Counted from the stretch's first letter, positions 1 through 9,649 are shown. The stretch: DNA of 64,000 nt from G963665545 sp963665545 (GCA_963665545.2 CAXXKZ010000013.1:310001-374000); one strand, 5' to 3'. Translations and numbers: made by a program. Notes: generated from the letters alone by a model not told the origin.

Positions 1-540
1 GAGTCTGCGGTATTCTTCTCGATCGAAGTGATGGGCCGGCGCTTCGACGCGTTTGCCGACGTACATGCTGTCAAGGATGCGAATGTCCCGCGGTTGAGGC
101 GTCTTGGAGATTTTCGTGCGCAGCCATGAATGTGTATCAGGCAGACCGGATGCCGCCGTGCCTTCCGCAACGACTTGTCCGGAATCATTGTTGACCCGGA
201 CCTGAAACTGAGTCGCTGCGACATCCGACTTTTTCGGCGGGGTTTCCGCGCAGCCACGCACACCCTCGCCTTCGACGGTCGGCAAGCGGAAGTACAGGGA
301 CAGGCTGCCCTGGCGCCACCAGGCATTACCCACCAGTGCAGTCATCAGGGGCGGAAACAGGTCCATGTGGTATATGCCGGCAACGGGTGCGCCCGTGAAT
401 CCGAAATCAGGGGCTGTGCTGTCGTCGTGGATACTCCCGCTTTGCTGGCTTTGCAGATTTATCGGAAATCGCATGGGGCCCGAAACTAAGCCGCCGGGAA
501 GCTTATTCAGGATGAATGGATCTTCGTGACTTGATGCCAT
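1..540 (-). CDS. Hotdog-fold (MaoC-like) protein, cut by window edge
   Basis: The minus frame opens with ATG at 540 (MASSHEDPF) and runs without a stop to the window edge, so about 180 N-terminal residues are present. It matches, residue for residue over long stretches, the complete 304-residue protein at 47724-48638: SIHDD, GAPVAGIYHMDLFPP, GSLSLYF and PTVEGEGVRG are shared. The spacing of an HDD element and a G-x-x-HMD element resembles hotdog acyl-thioester proteins, but I cannot name a reaction. The start codon overlaps the stop of the upstream GST relic as TGATG, exactly as in the right-hand copy, so the start is well supported. Function is inferred only at fold level. Confidence 0.6.
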   Translation of the reverse strand, partial: MASSHEDPFILNKLPGGLVSGPMRFPINLQSQQSGSIHDDSTAPDFGFTGAPVAGIYHMDLFPPLMTALVGNAWWRQGSLSLYFRLPTVEGEGVRGCAETPPKKSDVAATQFQVRVNNDSGQVVAEGTAASGLPDTHSWLRTKISKTPQPRDIRILDSMYVGKRVEAPAHHFDREEYRRL

Positions 541-800
541 CAGCGGGCTTCAAAGGCAAAGGGCGTCGATTCAGGAAAGGGCTGTAAGCCCCTGGTGCCA
601 TCCCAACTGTCAGCTAGCATTTCCGCGGTGGGCCGATCACCCAGCAGAAAAGCGGTGTTTTGCAACTGCGCATCGGCTACATTCATAATTCTAAGATACT
701 CCGATTCTGCCTGGTCTCGCTGGTACTTGCTTTCGGTGCCGGGGGCCCGGCAAGCCCGCGGCCCCCAGTCGCGGAGTTTTGGAATGCGGCAGCGGCCTTA
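540..800 (-). pseudogene. GST-like gene relic with internal deletions
   Basis: On the minus strand this stretch is alignable in pieces to the intact GST-like gene at 48638-49633. The TGA stop (540-542) overlaps the next start as in that copy. Recognisable islands are the run around 575-600 (matching about 48915-48950) and 625-775 (matching about 49065-49215, the segment encoding LLGDRPTAVD and the preceding helix). Between them the sequence joins directly, so several hundred bases are missing and no continuous frame remains. The N-terminal thioredoxin half is gone, and the 3' end of the neighbouring hydrolase gene begins immediately beyond. It is a dead copy of a gene still intact 48 kb away. 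Confidence 0.75.
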
Positions 801-832
801 TTCATTGTGTCGGCCTCGCGATGCGTCAGCCA

Positions 833-2911
833 TCAAAAGAAGTAGGTCAGCAGATGCGTTTTGACCGCGATTAAAATGAATGTCGCAAGCGGGGCCAGCG
901 CAAGGGTAAGGGCAGCACGCATCCATGGGGCTACAGCGCCATCACGCCAGGCTCTGATAACCAGGAATATGGCGGCGATGAACAGCAGCAGAGACACCAG
1001 CGGAAGTACGAAATATGGGGAAAAGCCCAAATCGTCGAAGCCGTAGGTCAGGTTGACTGGAAGCGTGTTTTGCAGCTTGACAAAAAAGGCCAGCAGAAAT
1101 CCGAGCGCAGTCAGTGCCGCACCCAACACGGCCCAGCCGGCACGTCCGCCGACGGCGGACGAGGGAAATTGCCGCTTGCGGATGACCTTGGCGAGAAAAC
1201 GCCAGGCCAGAAGCAGCGCCCCGATGCCCAAAATCGTCATCAAGCCGTAGCGGGTGAACGACAGGATGGCCGTGAAATTCTCCTTACCCTTCCACCACGG
1301 TACTTTAGTCATCAGGAAGCTGTGGTTCTGGATGTTGGAGCTGAATCCGTAGACGCCGCCGTCGTCGCTGGGATGGAACACAAGGTAATCAACGAGGTAT
1401 CCCCCGATGCGGCTGGGGTCACCTGAATCGACCTTGCGGAACAGCTTCTCGTCCACCTGCGCATAGGTGACATCGCCGCCTTTGAAATAGTAGCTCGGGT
1501 AAGCTATGTGCAGCAATCCGTCTTCGGTGGCCGTGGCTTTATACTGGCCGAACAGTGGGAACACCATCTGCATCGGGGTTGGCTCGTCAAAACGAAAATT
1601 GGTGTACAGACCTTCGTACTTGCGCAATTCTTCCTGCGTCTTGACAGGCGCGGCAAAAGTCTCGGTTTCCGACGGGAAGGCCTCGTCAATGAGTTGGGTG
1701 ATGACGTCACGATAAAAAGTATTGTTATCGCCCGTATAACTGAGGAAAAACCCGAAATTGTAATCCGGCAGGAACACCATGGTTGAGTCGTTGCCGCGGT
1801 AGTCGCCGGAGTGGCCGTAATAGTCCACGCCGTTCTGTTTGCCCTCTTTGAATGTGATGCGGTAGCCCGGAATCAACTCATGGTTGGAGGCCTGGTGGCT
1901 GTGCATCTCGCGAAATGTCTCGGGGCGCAGAAACTGGCGACCGTTGTGTTTGCCTTCATTCAAATGCATTTTCATGTACTTGACCATGGCGCCGGCCGAC
2001 ATGGCCACGGAACTGTTGGGATAGAGATTGCGGAGAAACTTGCCGTAGCGGTCGAATTGCCCGGACGTGTCATTCCACACATAGCCGACGGCCATGTACT
2101 GATCGAGCGTCTCAACCCGGGGATTGGGCGGAATGTCCAGCACCGCGTACTTCATGCCCAGTGGATCGAACACTTCCTCCTGCAGCACATCCTCGTACCA
2201 CTTGTCCGTCAAGTCTTCCAGCGCGCCGCCTGACATTGCAATGCAGACATTGCAGTACAGCACGAACTTTCCTGGCGGCGTTGGTTGGGGAGTGAGGTAG
2301 TTGCGGATCGCCTGGCGTACGCGCTCAAATTTGTCTGGCGGTGCGGAACTGTTCGTCATCACGTCGCGGAAGCCAGTCGAGTGGGTGAGCGTGTGACGGA
2401 TGGTGACCGGGTTGTCGAAACGCTGGCTGTCACCGATATTCATCGATGGCCCCAGCTTATCGACATCGTCGTCCAGACCCAAAACACCCTTATCGACCAT
2501 GCGCATAATCGCGGTGCCCTGGACGGTCTTTGAAATGGAGGCGATGTGGAACATCGTGGTATCAAAGTCAACCGGTATATTCTTTTCGATATCCTGGTAG
2601 CCCCAGGCCTTCTTCAGTATCGCCTCACCGTCCAATATGGCTACAAATACGGCGGCGGGCAGATGTTCGGCTTCCATCCGGTCGCGGATGCGTCGGTTGA
2701 CGAATTCTTCCAGCACCGCGGGGTTCTCGAGCAGCGCCGGTCGGCCCTCACCTGCCGGGCGCGGCTGGTGCTGGCTGATCAGTTCCCAACTGCGCACGGG
2801 GGCATCTGCAGCCGCTATTTCCGGAAACATGTCGGAAGCCAGGCTCAAGGTGAACACAATTGCGGCGGCAACAGCGCTTCGGTAAAAGGTAGGCATTTCA
2901 TTAACTCGCAT
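833..2911 (-). CDS. Membrane-anchored serine hydrolase, beta-lactamase/PBP4* family (S12-like)
   Basis: A long protein (692 aa from ATG 2911; ATG 2896 is the alternative) with an N-terminal signal sequence and a complete beta-lactamase-family catalytic set: S-I-S-K near residue 125 (nucleophile serine and general-base lysine), Y-C-N about 100 residues later, and H-S-G in YYGHSGDYRG. The C-terminal third holds four hydrophobic segments, so the catalytic domain is probably periplasmic and tethered to the inner membrane. Family members hydrolyse amides or esters of peptide-like substrates (D-aminopeptidases, MlrB-type peptidases, esterases); the substrate here is unknown. A truncated paralogue lies at 49724-51211. 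A strong hairpin sits directly in front of the start. The longer TTG-initiated frame to 2950 would translate that hairpin and is less likely. Confidence 0.85.
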   Translation of the reverse strand: MRVNEMPTFYRSAVAAAIVFTLSLASDMFPEIAAADAPVRSWELISQHQPRPAGEGRPALLENPAVLEEFVNRRIRDRMEAEHLPAAVFVAILDGEAILKKAWGYQDIEKNIPVDFDTTMFHIASISKTVQGTAIMRMVDKGVLGLDDDVDKLGPSMNIGDSQRFDNPVTIRHTLTHSTGFRDVMTNSSAPPDKFERVRQAIRNYLTPQPTPPGKFVLYCNVCIAMSGGALEDLTDKWYEDVLQEEVFDPLGMKYAVLDIPPNPRVETLDQYMAVGYVWNDTSGQFDRYGKFLRNLYPNSSVAMSAGAMVKYMKMHLNEGKHNGRQFLRPETFREMHSHQASNHELIPGYRITFKEGKQNGVDYYGHSGDYRGNDSTMVFLPDYNFGFFLSYTGDNNTFYRDVITQLIDEAFPSETETFAAPVKTQEELRKYEGLYTNFRFDEPTPMQMVFPLFGQYKATATEDGLLHIAYPSYYFKGGDVTYAQVDEKLFRKVDSGDPSRIGGYLVDYLVFHPSDDGGVYGFSSNIQNHSFLMTKVPWWKGKENFTAILSFTRYGLMTILGIGALLLAWRFLAKVIRKRQFPSSAVGGRAGWAVLGAALTALGFLLAFFVKLQNTLPVNLTYGFDDLGFSPYFVLPLVSLLLFIAAIFLVIRAWRDGAVAPWMRAALTLALAPLATFILIAVKTHLLTYFF

Positions 2912-2950
2912 TGGGCCTGAATCAATTCCCTCGAGGTGATTCAGGCCCAA
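2911..2950. promoter_or_regulatory. Perfect 14-bp inverted repeat at the hydrolase start
   Basis: TTGGGCCTGAATCA (2911-2924) is the exact reverse complement of 2937-2950, with a 12-base spacer. In the minus-strand mRNA the hairpin ends on the A of the ATG at 2911, and its loop carries a purine-rich GAGGGA that resembles a Shine-Dalgarno sequence. It could control translation of the hydrolase or terminate transcription from the dehalogenase-like gene upstream, though there is no T-run after it. The structure is seen directly; the role is inferred. Confidence 0.6.
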
Positions 2951-3026
2951 TGCTTCTCACCGAGCTGATGCTATCAGATGTGCAGCGTTGATTCGTTCAT
3001 TCCGAATTCCAGCTCAACTGTGCGGG

Positions 3027-4298
3027 TCAATTGGATTGATCGTCGTGGTTTAGCCACGTAATTCCCTCCAGCACAGCATTCGGGTCGCTGATTGAGGCAT
3101 ATTCAACCAGTTCCAAGTCACGCTTGACCCCGGCAATTTTATCTGGGTCCCAAATTGACGTGAAGCCGCCGACCAGGTGCCAGACGGGTCCCCCAGTGGG
3201 ATGATCACAACGAGTCACGAAAGGAACGATTTCTTCATCAGATGGCCGCAGGCCTTCGGGGCACAGTGCTCGTTGGGTCGCCTTCCCGGAGAGTTGGCGC
3301 GCTCCCCATCGTTGCGCATATTCGGAGTCAAGATTGGCCCTGGTTCGAGGTCCTGAATCGGCCTTGACCGTTCCAAATGCCACGGCGTCACCGAACAGCA
3401 GACTGATGGGTTTGTCAGTGATCCTGTGCATCTGGTCCTCCAGTCGCTGGAAAAACGGTCTGTCCAGCACGATGGACTGGACCAGGCGAACGTGGGGCAG
3501 ATGGACATAATCGACAACCGGAACACTGAGTTGTGCATCCTTCCAGTAAGGAGCCAGGAACAATTGGCGCACTTTTTCGTATTCCGGTGTGCCCTTTTCG
3601 AAACCCCAGTGCTTGGCGCCGCCGCGGGCCCCATTCATGGCGTTCTGCCCCGATTCACGCCAGTATCGTTCGTTCACGACATTGTCCGTCGCCCAGTCGA
3701 AAAAGATGAACTGGGGGTCGGTCGCTCGAGGTTCGATGGGCGGGCTGTCCTTGAACCAGGTATTGACGATGACAAAGTCTCTGAATCTCTCCGGAACCAG
3801 TGTCGCGGCGCTCAGCCCGATTGGCCCCCCGCCATCCTGAACCAGCAAAGTGAGATTGTTCAGGTCGAGCGCCTCAATGAACTGGACAAGCGTTTTTGCC
3901 TGGGCAGTGTTGAAATAATCATACCGGGCGGGACTTGGCTTGTCTGACATACCGAATCCAAACAGGTCCAGCGCAATAAAGCGGTAGCCCTGAAGCGTCG
4001 CCTTCTGTGCAACCTTGGACCAGGCCAACGACCAGAGGGGATTCGAATGAACCGCCAGAATGGTGCCCTTTAATTCAGTGGGCCGGACAGCGGGTTCATC
4101 GATGTAATGAATCCTGCCTTGCGCCAGGGCAACGCAATGCGATTGAAATGGAAAGAGTGTTTCATCCACCTCAAAGGGTCTTTGCCAGCCGTCGCAATTC
4201 GGCCTCTCGGGGGCCTGGGCTGCGCTTGTACCGCTTTCCGCCGCGCACGCCAGGATGACTGTTGATAGTAGTAGCGCGGCTTTGTAAAAAGCGTTCAT
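3027..4298 (-). CDS. Haloalkane-dehalogenase-like alpha/beta hydrolase, exported
   Basis: A 423-aa alpha/beta hydrolase with an N-terminal export signal that ends in a lipobox-like ILAC, so it may be a lipoprotein. Three elements match the haloalkane dehalogenase/epoxide hydrolase branch: HSNPLWS (oxyanion loop, compare HGNPTWS), LDLFGFGMSDKP, and the nucleophile elbow VQDGGGPIG, where aspartate rather than serine is the nucleophile. The protein is about 100 residues longer than classical dehalogenases, mostly because of the leader and inserts. The catalytic histidine cannot be assigned with certainty; a late NHDD is a candidate. It is divergent from the aminotransferase operon and shares the intergenic operator region. 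Reaction (dehalogenation or other hydrolysis) is not provable from sequence. Confidence 0.75.
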   Translation of the reverse strand: MNAFYKAALLLSTVILACAAESGTSAAQAPERPNCDGWQRPFEVDETLFPFQSHCVALAQGRIHYIDEPAVRPTELKGTILAVHSNPLWSLAWSKVAQKATLQGYRFIALDLFGFGMSDKPSPARYDYFNTAQAKTLVQFIEALDLNNLTLLVQDGGGPIGLSAATLVPERFRDFVIVNTWFKDSPPIEPRATDPQFIFFDWATDNVVNERYWRESGQNAMNGARGGAKHWGFEKGTPEYEKVRQLFLAPYWKDAQLSVPVVDYVHLPHVRLVQSIVLDRPFFQRLEDQMHRITDKPISLLFGDAVAFGTVKADSGPRTRANLDSEYAQRWGARQLSGKATQRALCPEGLRPSDEEIVPFVTRCDHPTGGPVWHLVGGFTSIWDPDKIAGVKRDLELVEYASISDPNAVLEGITWLNHDDQSN

Positions 4299-4393
4299 TC
4301 ATTCGGCTCCTGATTATATTAATAAAAAATTCTATCTATTGTTAACCCAAAACAATCCCGCTGCCAGCGGGCATACTGAGCAGTAGACGGTCC

Positions 4394-4450
4394 TTGCTTT
4401 AAAATGGTTTAAACATAATAATAGAAATAGAAATACATTTCTATTATTAT
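4394..4450 (+). promoter_or_regulatory. Promoter and palindromic operator (site A)
   Basis: TTGCTT (4394-4399) and AATAAT (4417-4422) are spaced by 17 bases. The 20-bp palindrome AATAGAAATACATTTCTATT (4426-4445) begins just after the -10 and has perfect 9-bp arms. A larger perfect palindrome with 14-bp arms (4415-4428 and 4437-4450) overlaps it. It lies between the divergent dehalogenase-like gene and the aminotransferase gene. It is the best-conserved member of the family of sites found across the window. Confidence 0.8.
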
Positions 4451-4488
4451 CGCGAATGCGAACTGCAAACGCATTCTAGGAGATCATA

Positions 4489-5841
4489 ATGTACCCCGAT
4501 CCAAACTCCAGGTCAGCCGAACTTTTTCGGCAAGCCAATCAATACATTCCTGGCGGACTGTCCCGGGATGCCATTTATTTTTCCCCATACCCGGTATATG
4601 TCGCCCGCGGCCAGGGTTGTCGAGTCATGGATGTGGACGGGGTGGAGCGCCTGGACCTAGTCAACAATATGTCGTCGATCATCGTCGGCCACTCCCATCC
4701 GCAGGTGGTCAAGGCCGTGCAGGAGCAGGCGGCCAGCATCATGGGCGTGGGCATGCCGTCCGAAGCCGAAATCGGACTGGCGAAATTGATCTGCAACCGG
4801 CTTCCGGCAGTGGATCGAATCCGTTTCACCAACTCCGGCACCGAAGGCGTGATGTTTGCCATTCGGGCAGCGCGAGCCTATACCGGCAAACAGAAAATCG
4901 GCCGCATGGAGGGCGGTTACAATGGTTCCATCGATTGCATGGAGACCAGTCGTGTCAGATCGACGCCGGACAACTGGGGTCCGGCCGAACGGCCCGCGAC
5001 AACCCTCAACAACCGCGGCATTCCGAAGAGCGTGATTCAGGATATTGTCACCCTGCCATTTAACGATGTTGAAGCGACCCGTCGGTTGCTCGAGGAAAAT
5101 GCACACGACCTTGCTGGCGTTTTGATCGACCCCTATCCGGGCCGGCTTGCTTTTGCACCGGCCAGCCATGAATTTCTGACCATGCTTCGTGAATTCACGC
5201 GGGATAACGGCAGTGCCTTGATTTACGACGAGGTCTTTTGCTCCCGGGCGGGCTACCGCTTCGCCCAGGGTCATTGCGGGGTGCTGCCCGACCTGACTGC
5301 GCTCGGCAAGATCATCGGCGGCGGCCTACCGATCGGTGCGGTCGCCGGCAGCGAGGAATTCATGTCGGTTTTCGATCAAAGTCATCCAGCCTATCGATTG
5401 CCTCATTCAGGCACCTACAACGCCAATCCGATGTCAATGGCGGCGGGTCTGGCGGCAATGAACATCATGACGCCCGATGCCTATGATCATATCGGTGCAT
5501 TGGGCGAGCGTCTCCGCAAGGGGTTGAGTGAAGCGCTTGCGGTGGCTGGTGTGCCGGGTTGCGTGCAGGGGTTGGCTTCCATGTCTTTCCTGTGGGTCGG
5601 CAACGAGGGTCCAATCGGCAATCACCGGGACCTGATCAACAAACCGCACGACAGTGCGTTGCAGATGGCGCTACACCACTATTTGCTGGACCATGGTGTG
5701 CAGTCGGGCGATGCACTGGCCTGGTTGACCTCACTGCCGATGACCGAGGCGGATATTGACTTTGCGGTGGAGCAAACCGCCGCCGGATTGATGGCGGTGC
5801 GGCACAGCAAAAGCTATGCCTCCGCGGGGGTGGCCGCATGA
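4489..5841 (+). CDS. Class III aminotransferase (GSAM / beta-amino-acid type)
   Basis: A 450-aa PLP fold-type I enzyme. Typical signatures are FTNSGTEGVMFAIRAARAYT (phosphate-binding region), IYDEV, the Schiff-base lysine in ALGKIIGGGLPIGA (about K274) and HSGTYNANPMSMAAG. Overall it resembles glutamate-1-semialdehyde aminomutase, but the N-terminal PGGLSRDAIYFSPYP segment, with arginine 26, looks like the carboxylate-binding loop of beta-phenylalanine aminotransferases; that specificity is inference. AGGAG lies 8 bases before ATG 4489. The stop overlaps the PepN start by four bases (ATGA), so the two are translationally coupled. Two further paralogues (43952, 45436) and a vestigial start (18684) exist in the window. 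Confidence 0.88.
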   Translation: MYPDPNSRSAELFRQANQYIPGGLSRDAIYFSPYPVYVARGQGCRVMDVDGVERLDLVNNMSSIIVGHSHPQVVKAVQEQAASIMGVGMPSEAEIGLAKLICNRLPAVDRIRFTNSGTEGVMFAIRAARAYTGKQKIGRMEGGYNGSIDCMETSRVRSTPDNWGPAERPATTLNNRGIPKSVIQDIVTLPFNDVEATRRLLEENAHDLAGVLIDPYPGRLAFAPASHEFLTMLREFTRDNGSALIYDEVFCSRAGYRFAQGHCGVLPDLTALGKIIGGGLPIGAVAGSEEFMSVFDQSHPAYRLPHSGTYNANPMSMAAGLAAMNIMTPDAYDHIGALGERLRKGLSEALAVAGVPGCVQGLASMSFLWVGNEGPIGNHRDLINKPHDSALQMALHHYLLDHGVQSGDALAWLTSLPMTEADIDFAVEQTAAGLMAVRHSKSYASAGVAA

Positions 5842-8498
5842 ATCAGGATCAGGCTGAATATACCTACAGAAAAGACTATCGGGAGCCGGATTTCTGGGTC
5901 GATCAGGTAATTCTGGACTTTGATTTGGGTCTGGAGTGCACCACGATCACAACACGTCTGGAGATGCGCCGCAATCAAGACGCGAGCCGGGGGATTCCTC
6001 TGGTACTCGATGGTAATGGGATTGAACCGTTGTCGGTAACCCTGGATGGCCGCAATTTGTCTGCCAGCGAGTATGTTCTGGACGGCCGTTCACTGACCAT
6101 GAAAGACGTGCCTGATGCATTCAGCGTTGAAACCGTAACCCAAGCTAACCCGCGCGCCAATCAAACCACCGTGCTTGGCATGTGCACCTCGAGGGACAAT
6201 GACATCTACACCCAGTGCGAAGCCGAGTCGTTTCGCTCATTTGCCTATATGCTGGATCGGCCCGATGTGCTGGCCGAATACACGGTCACCTTACGCGGCG
6301 ACCGATCGCTGTTTCCCACCATGTTGTCTAACGGTCATCTGATCGATTCGGGTGATCTCGAAGATGGCCGGCATTGGGCGAAGTACCACGACCCCATTCC
6401 CAAACCGACTTTCATCTTCGCCATTCTGGCAGGCGACCTGGCGTGTTATTCGGTGCCGTATCGGACCATGTCCGGTAGAGACATAGAGGTGAGCATGTAT
6501 ACGCGGGACCAGTATATGGACATGTGCAAGCCCTCGATGAAGTTCGTTCTCGATGCCCTCGACTGGGACGAAAGGGTCTTTAAAGCGGAATATGATCTGG
6601 ACGTCTTCAGAGTTGGCATACTCAACGGTTTCAACGGCGCCATGGAGAACAAGGGACTCAACCTGTTTGACATCAACTGGATTGTGGCTCACCCCACCAA
6701 CACCACCGATGAGGAATACGAATACCGGATGAAGACCACCGCCCATGAGTTTTTTCACAACTGGAGCGGTGACCGCGTCACGATCAGGAACTGGTTTCAG
6801 GTGACGTTGAAGGAAGGGCTGACACGATTTCGGGATCAGCTGTTCCTCGCCGACATGACGGAATACACTTCCACCCGCATCAAGATGTGCCGGCACATCC
6901 GCAATAACCAATTCACCGAGGATGACAGTTCCACAGCCCATGCATGCGTGTGGGATCGGTACAGCGAGCCCCGTAATCTATTCACCAACACGGTCTACGA
7001 CAAGGGTCAGGAGATCATATTCATGCTGTTCGCCATGATCGGCAGACAGCGATTCTGCGAAGTAGTCTCGAGCTTCTTCGATGAGTATAAGACTCAGGCA
7101 GTGACCATCGAAGAGTTGCTGGAGAGCTTCGAACGTCATGCCGGTCTTGACCTCGGCCAGTTTCGACGCTGGTACTATCAGGCTGGGCTGACGGAAGTGG
7201 ATGTCAGTGACGACTACGACCCCGGCAAAGGAATCTATACGCTGCGGCTCAGGCAAAACAATCTGCCGACACCCGGAGAGACGCACAAGGACCCCCTGCA
7301 TATTCCTTTCGCCATCGGTTTGCTCGATGAGCGGGGCGAGGATATGCCAACACAACTGGAAGGTGAGGATACCGCCCTCCCTGCCGGTACCCGCGTTCTG
7401 GACCTGAAGGACCGCGAGACGGCGTTTCGATTCGTCAATGTCCAGCATCGGCCGGTATTGTCGCGTCATCGTTTCTTTTCTGCACCGGTTCGACTAACGG
7501 GTGATATTCAGGACGAAGATCTTGCCTTCTTGGCCCGCCAGGATAATGACCTGTTTGCGCGCTGGGATGCCGGACAGACCTATGCCGGCCGGGTGGTCCT
7601 TCGCCTGTGCGACGACTTCAACGCTGGCCGTAATGCACACCGGGACGAGCAGTTCCTGGCTGCGTTCGGCGCTGCGCTGTCAGACCAGGTGCTCAGCCCC
7701 CGAGCGATTTCCGACTTCCTGACTCTGCCCGACGAACGCACCCTGGGAGAGGCGTCTGAATTGATCGACGTGGACGCGGTGCATTGGGCGCGGGGCCAGT
7801 TGCGCGGCCAGGTAGCAGAGCATTGCCGCGATGAGTTCTTCAAGGCTTATCAGTCAAGTCAGGGCACGGTCTGGGACGATTTCTCAAGTGAATCCGTAGG
7901 CCGTCGTAAATTGATGAATGTTGCGCTGGAGTACCTGATGGCGCTGGATGATCCGGAGATTTCACCGCTCGTGCTCGGGCAACTGCGGGATTCGGACAAT
8001 ATGTCAGAGCAGTTCTCAGCCTTGTGTTTATTGGCGGCTTCTGACGCGCCGCAGCGGGAAGAGGCCTTGCAGCTCTACCAGGAGCGTTGGCGTCACGATC
8101 AATTGGCCTATGATAAGTGGTACCGGGCGCATGCCGTTGCGTCGAGGGCGGATACAGCGCATCGCATCGACGATCTGATGAATGCCGAGGACTATGACAT
8201 ATCGATTTTCGGCCGGTTGTTCACCATTTTCGACGGTTTTTTCTTCCTTAATCGTTACGGTGTCAATGAACCGGGTGGCAATGGCTATACGGTATTCGCC
8301 AGGCAGATGGTTCGTGCGAATTTGGTCACACCGATAATTTCGGAGTTCATTTTTGCCCGTAGCGACTTGCCGCGCTGGAACAGGTTCAGCGGGTGGCGCC
8401 AGTCGGCCATGCGCGAGACGATTCAAACCATAGCTGAAGCCGAAGGGCTTTCGCTCGGACTTGCGGATCTCTGCAAGCAGGCTTTGGCGGAGTCTTGA
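5838..8498 (+). CDS. pepN: M1 family aminopeptidase N (copy 1)
   Basis: An 886-aa M1 zinc aminopeptidase, close to the usual length of bacterial PepN (about 870). It shows the exopeptidase motif NGAMENKG, the zinc site HEFFHNW (about residue 303) with the distal glutamate in LKEGLTRFRDQ, and PepN-like C-terminal helical repeats. It removes N-terminal amino acids from peptides, probably in the cytoplasm (no signal peptide). It overlaps the aminotransferase by ATGA and is followed 28 bases later by a reductase gene. Being one of three PepN paralogues in 40 kb, and being co-transcribed with an aminotransferase, it is probably a pathway-specific paralogue rather than the housekeeping enzyme. Confidence 0.93.
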   Translation: MNQDQAEYTYRKDYREPDFWVDQVILDFDLGLECTTITTRLEMRRNQDASRGIPLVLDGNGIEPLSVTLDGRNLSASEYVLDGRSLTMKDVPDAFSVETVTQANPRANQTTVLGMCTSRDNDIYTQCEAESFRSFAYMLDRPDVLAEYTVTLRGDRSLFPTMLSNGHLIDSGDLEDGRHWAKYHDPIPKPTFIFAILAGDLACYSVPYRTMSGRDIEVSMYTRDQYMDMCKPSMKFVLDALDWDERVFKAEYDLDVFRVGILNGFNGAMENKGLNLFDINWIVAHPTNTTDEEYEYRMKTTAHEFFHNWSGDRVTIRNWFQVTLKEGLTRFRDQLFLADMTEYTSTRIKMCRHIRNNQFTEDDSSTAHACVWDRYSEPRNLFTNTVYDKGQEIIFMLFAMIGRQRFCEVVSSFFDEYKTQAVTIEELLESFERHAGLDLGQFRRWYYQAGLTEVDVSDDYDPGKGIYTLRLRQNNLPTPGETHKDPLHIPFAIGLLDERGEDMPTQLEGEDTALPAGTRVLDLKDRETAFRFVNVQHRPVLSRHRFFSAPVRLTGDIQDEDLAFLARQDNDLFARWDAGQTYAGRVVLRLCDDFNAGRNAHRDEQFLAAFGAALSDQVLSPRAISDFLTLPDERTLGEASELIDVDAVHWARGQLRGQVAEHCRDEFFKAYQSSQGTVWDDFSSESVGRRKLMNVALEYLMALDDPEISPLVLGQLRDSDNMSEQFSALCLLAASDAPQREEALQLYQERWRHDQLAYDKWYRAHAVASRADTAHRIDDLMNAEDYDISIFGRLFTIFDGFFFLNRYGVNEPGGNGYTVFARQMVRANLVTPIISEFIFARSDLPRWNRFSGWRQSAMRETIQTIAEAEGLSLGLADLCKQALAES

Positions 8499-8526
8499 AT
8501 TCCGCAGCTCGAATGGAACTTGCCGA

Positions 8527-9531
8527 ATGAACAAGCAATGGCGTCTGGCCTCCCATCCTGAAGGCATGCCCACCGAAGACAACTGGGTGATGGCGGAAGG
8601 CACGGTACCAGAACCTGGCCGCAATCAATTGCTTGTGAGGGCCCTGTTTCTTGATGTGGCGCCGTCGCTTAGGGGCAGAATCAGTCCGCAGAAAAACTAC
8701 GCGGCAGGTGTCACGCCAGGCGATCTGATGGTGGGCTGCGCAGTGGGTGAGGTCGTAAAGTCCAATGTTGATGGATTGCAGCACGGCGACGTGGTGGTGA
8801 CCGATACCAGTTTCGGCTGGCAGCAATTCGCTGCCGTTGATCCTCAGGCAGCGCGCAAGATTGATCTGGAGCGGGCGCCCGCTCCATGCTGGCTGGATTT
8901 CCTGGGCTTCAACGGGGTCACGGCCTATGTTGGCATCAAGGAGGTGGCCAATGTGCGTTCAGGTGACAATGTGGTGGTGTCTGCCGCCGCCGGCTCGGTG
9001 GGGCAGATTGCCGGCCAGGTGGCCCGCTTGTGTGGCGCACGGACCGTAGCCGTAACCAGTTCGCCGGCAAAGACCGCCCATTGCCTGCAATTGGGCTACG
9101 ATGAGGCGATCGACTACCGCATCGAAGCCGATCTGGCCGCCGCCATTGCCAAAGCCTGTCCGGGAGGGGTGGATGTGTTCTTCGATAACACCGCCGGTGA
9201 CATTCACGATGCCGTGATGCAGAACCTGGCCATTCACGCCCGGATTGCCCTGTGCGGCACCATCAGCCTGGCTTCGACATTCGACCAGCCTGACATGGGC
9301 CAACGCTTTTTGCGCCAGATTCTGGTTGCCAGAGCGAGACTGCAGGGTTTTTTGGTGGTGGATTACGAGTCGAAATTCAACGAGGCTTGGGATCAGCTCT
9401 TGGCCTGGTATCGTTCCGGCGATCTGAAGTGCCATTACGATGTGCTCAAGGGCATCGAGAACATGCCGAGGGCCTTTCTTAGGCTATTGCACAGCGAAAA
9501 TCTGGGCAAGCAGGTGGTGGAAATTGGGTAG
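8527..9531 (+). CDS. Zinc-independent MDR family NADP-dependent oxidoreductase
   Basis: From ATG 8527 (MNKQWRLASHPEG) this encodes 334 aa. It carries the medium-chain reductase pattern of the prostaglandin/leukotriene B4 dehydrogenase and CurA branch: an N-terminal GroES-like domain starting RLASHPEGMPT, then the nucleotide-binding SAAAGSVGQIAGQVARLCGA and the later DVFFDNTAGDIHDAVM. No catalytic zinc ligands are apparent. Such enzymes reduce alpha,beta-unsaturated ketones or enals with NADPH. The frame upstream of 8527 overlaps pepN and lacks homology, so the shorter start is preferred. Third gene of the aminotransferase-pepN operon; its substrate in the pathway is unknown. Confidence 0.85.
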   Translation: MNKQWRLASHPEGMPTEDNWVMAEGTVPEPGRNQLLVRALFLDVAPSLRGRISPQKNYAAGVTPGDLMVGCAVGEVVKSNVDGLQHGDVVVTDTSFGWQQFAAVDPQAARKIDLERAPAPCWLDFLGFNGVTAYVGIKEVANVRSGDNVVVSAAAGSVGQIAGQVARLCGARTVAVTSSPAKTAHCLQLGYDEAIDYRIEADLAAAIAKACPGGVDVFFDNTAGDIHDAVMQNLAIHARIALCGTISLASTFDQPDMGQRFLRQILVARARLQGFLVVDYESKFNEAWDQLLAWYRSGDLKCHYDVLKGIENMPRAFLRLLHSENLGKQVVEIG

Positions 9532-9649
9532 GGCAGCCGGGCTTTGAGGTTTTATTGTCGAGATGGATCGTTCTGCCGGATTAGCCCATCCCGATTTCCT
9601 TCAGCTAGATGGAAATCTTGCGGCCGTTGGGGGTCATGAGGTATAGAGA

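Noticed and set aside
4311..4340. A second operator upstream of the dehalogenase-like gene
   Set aside because: Only the right half (AATTCTATC) matches the consensus; the left half does not.
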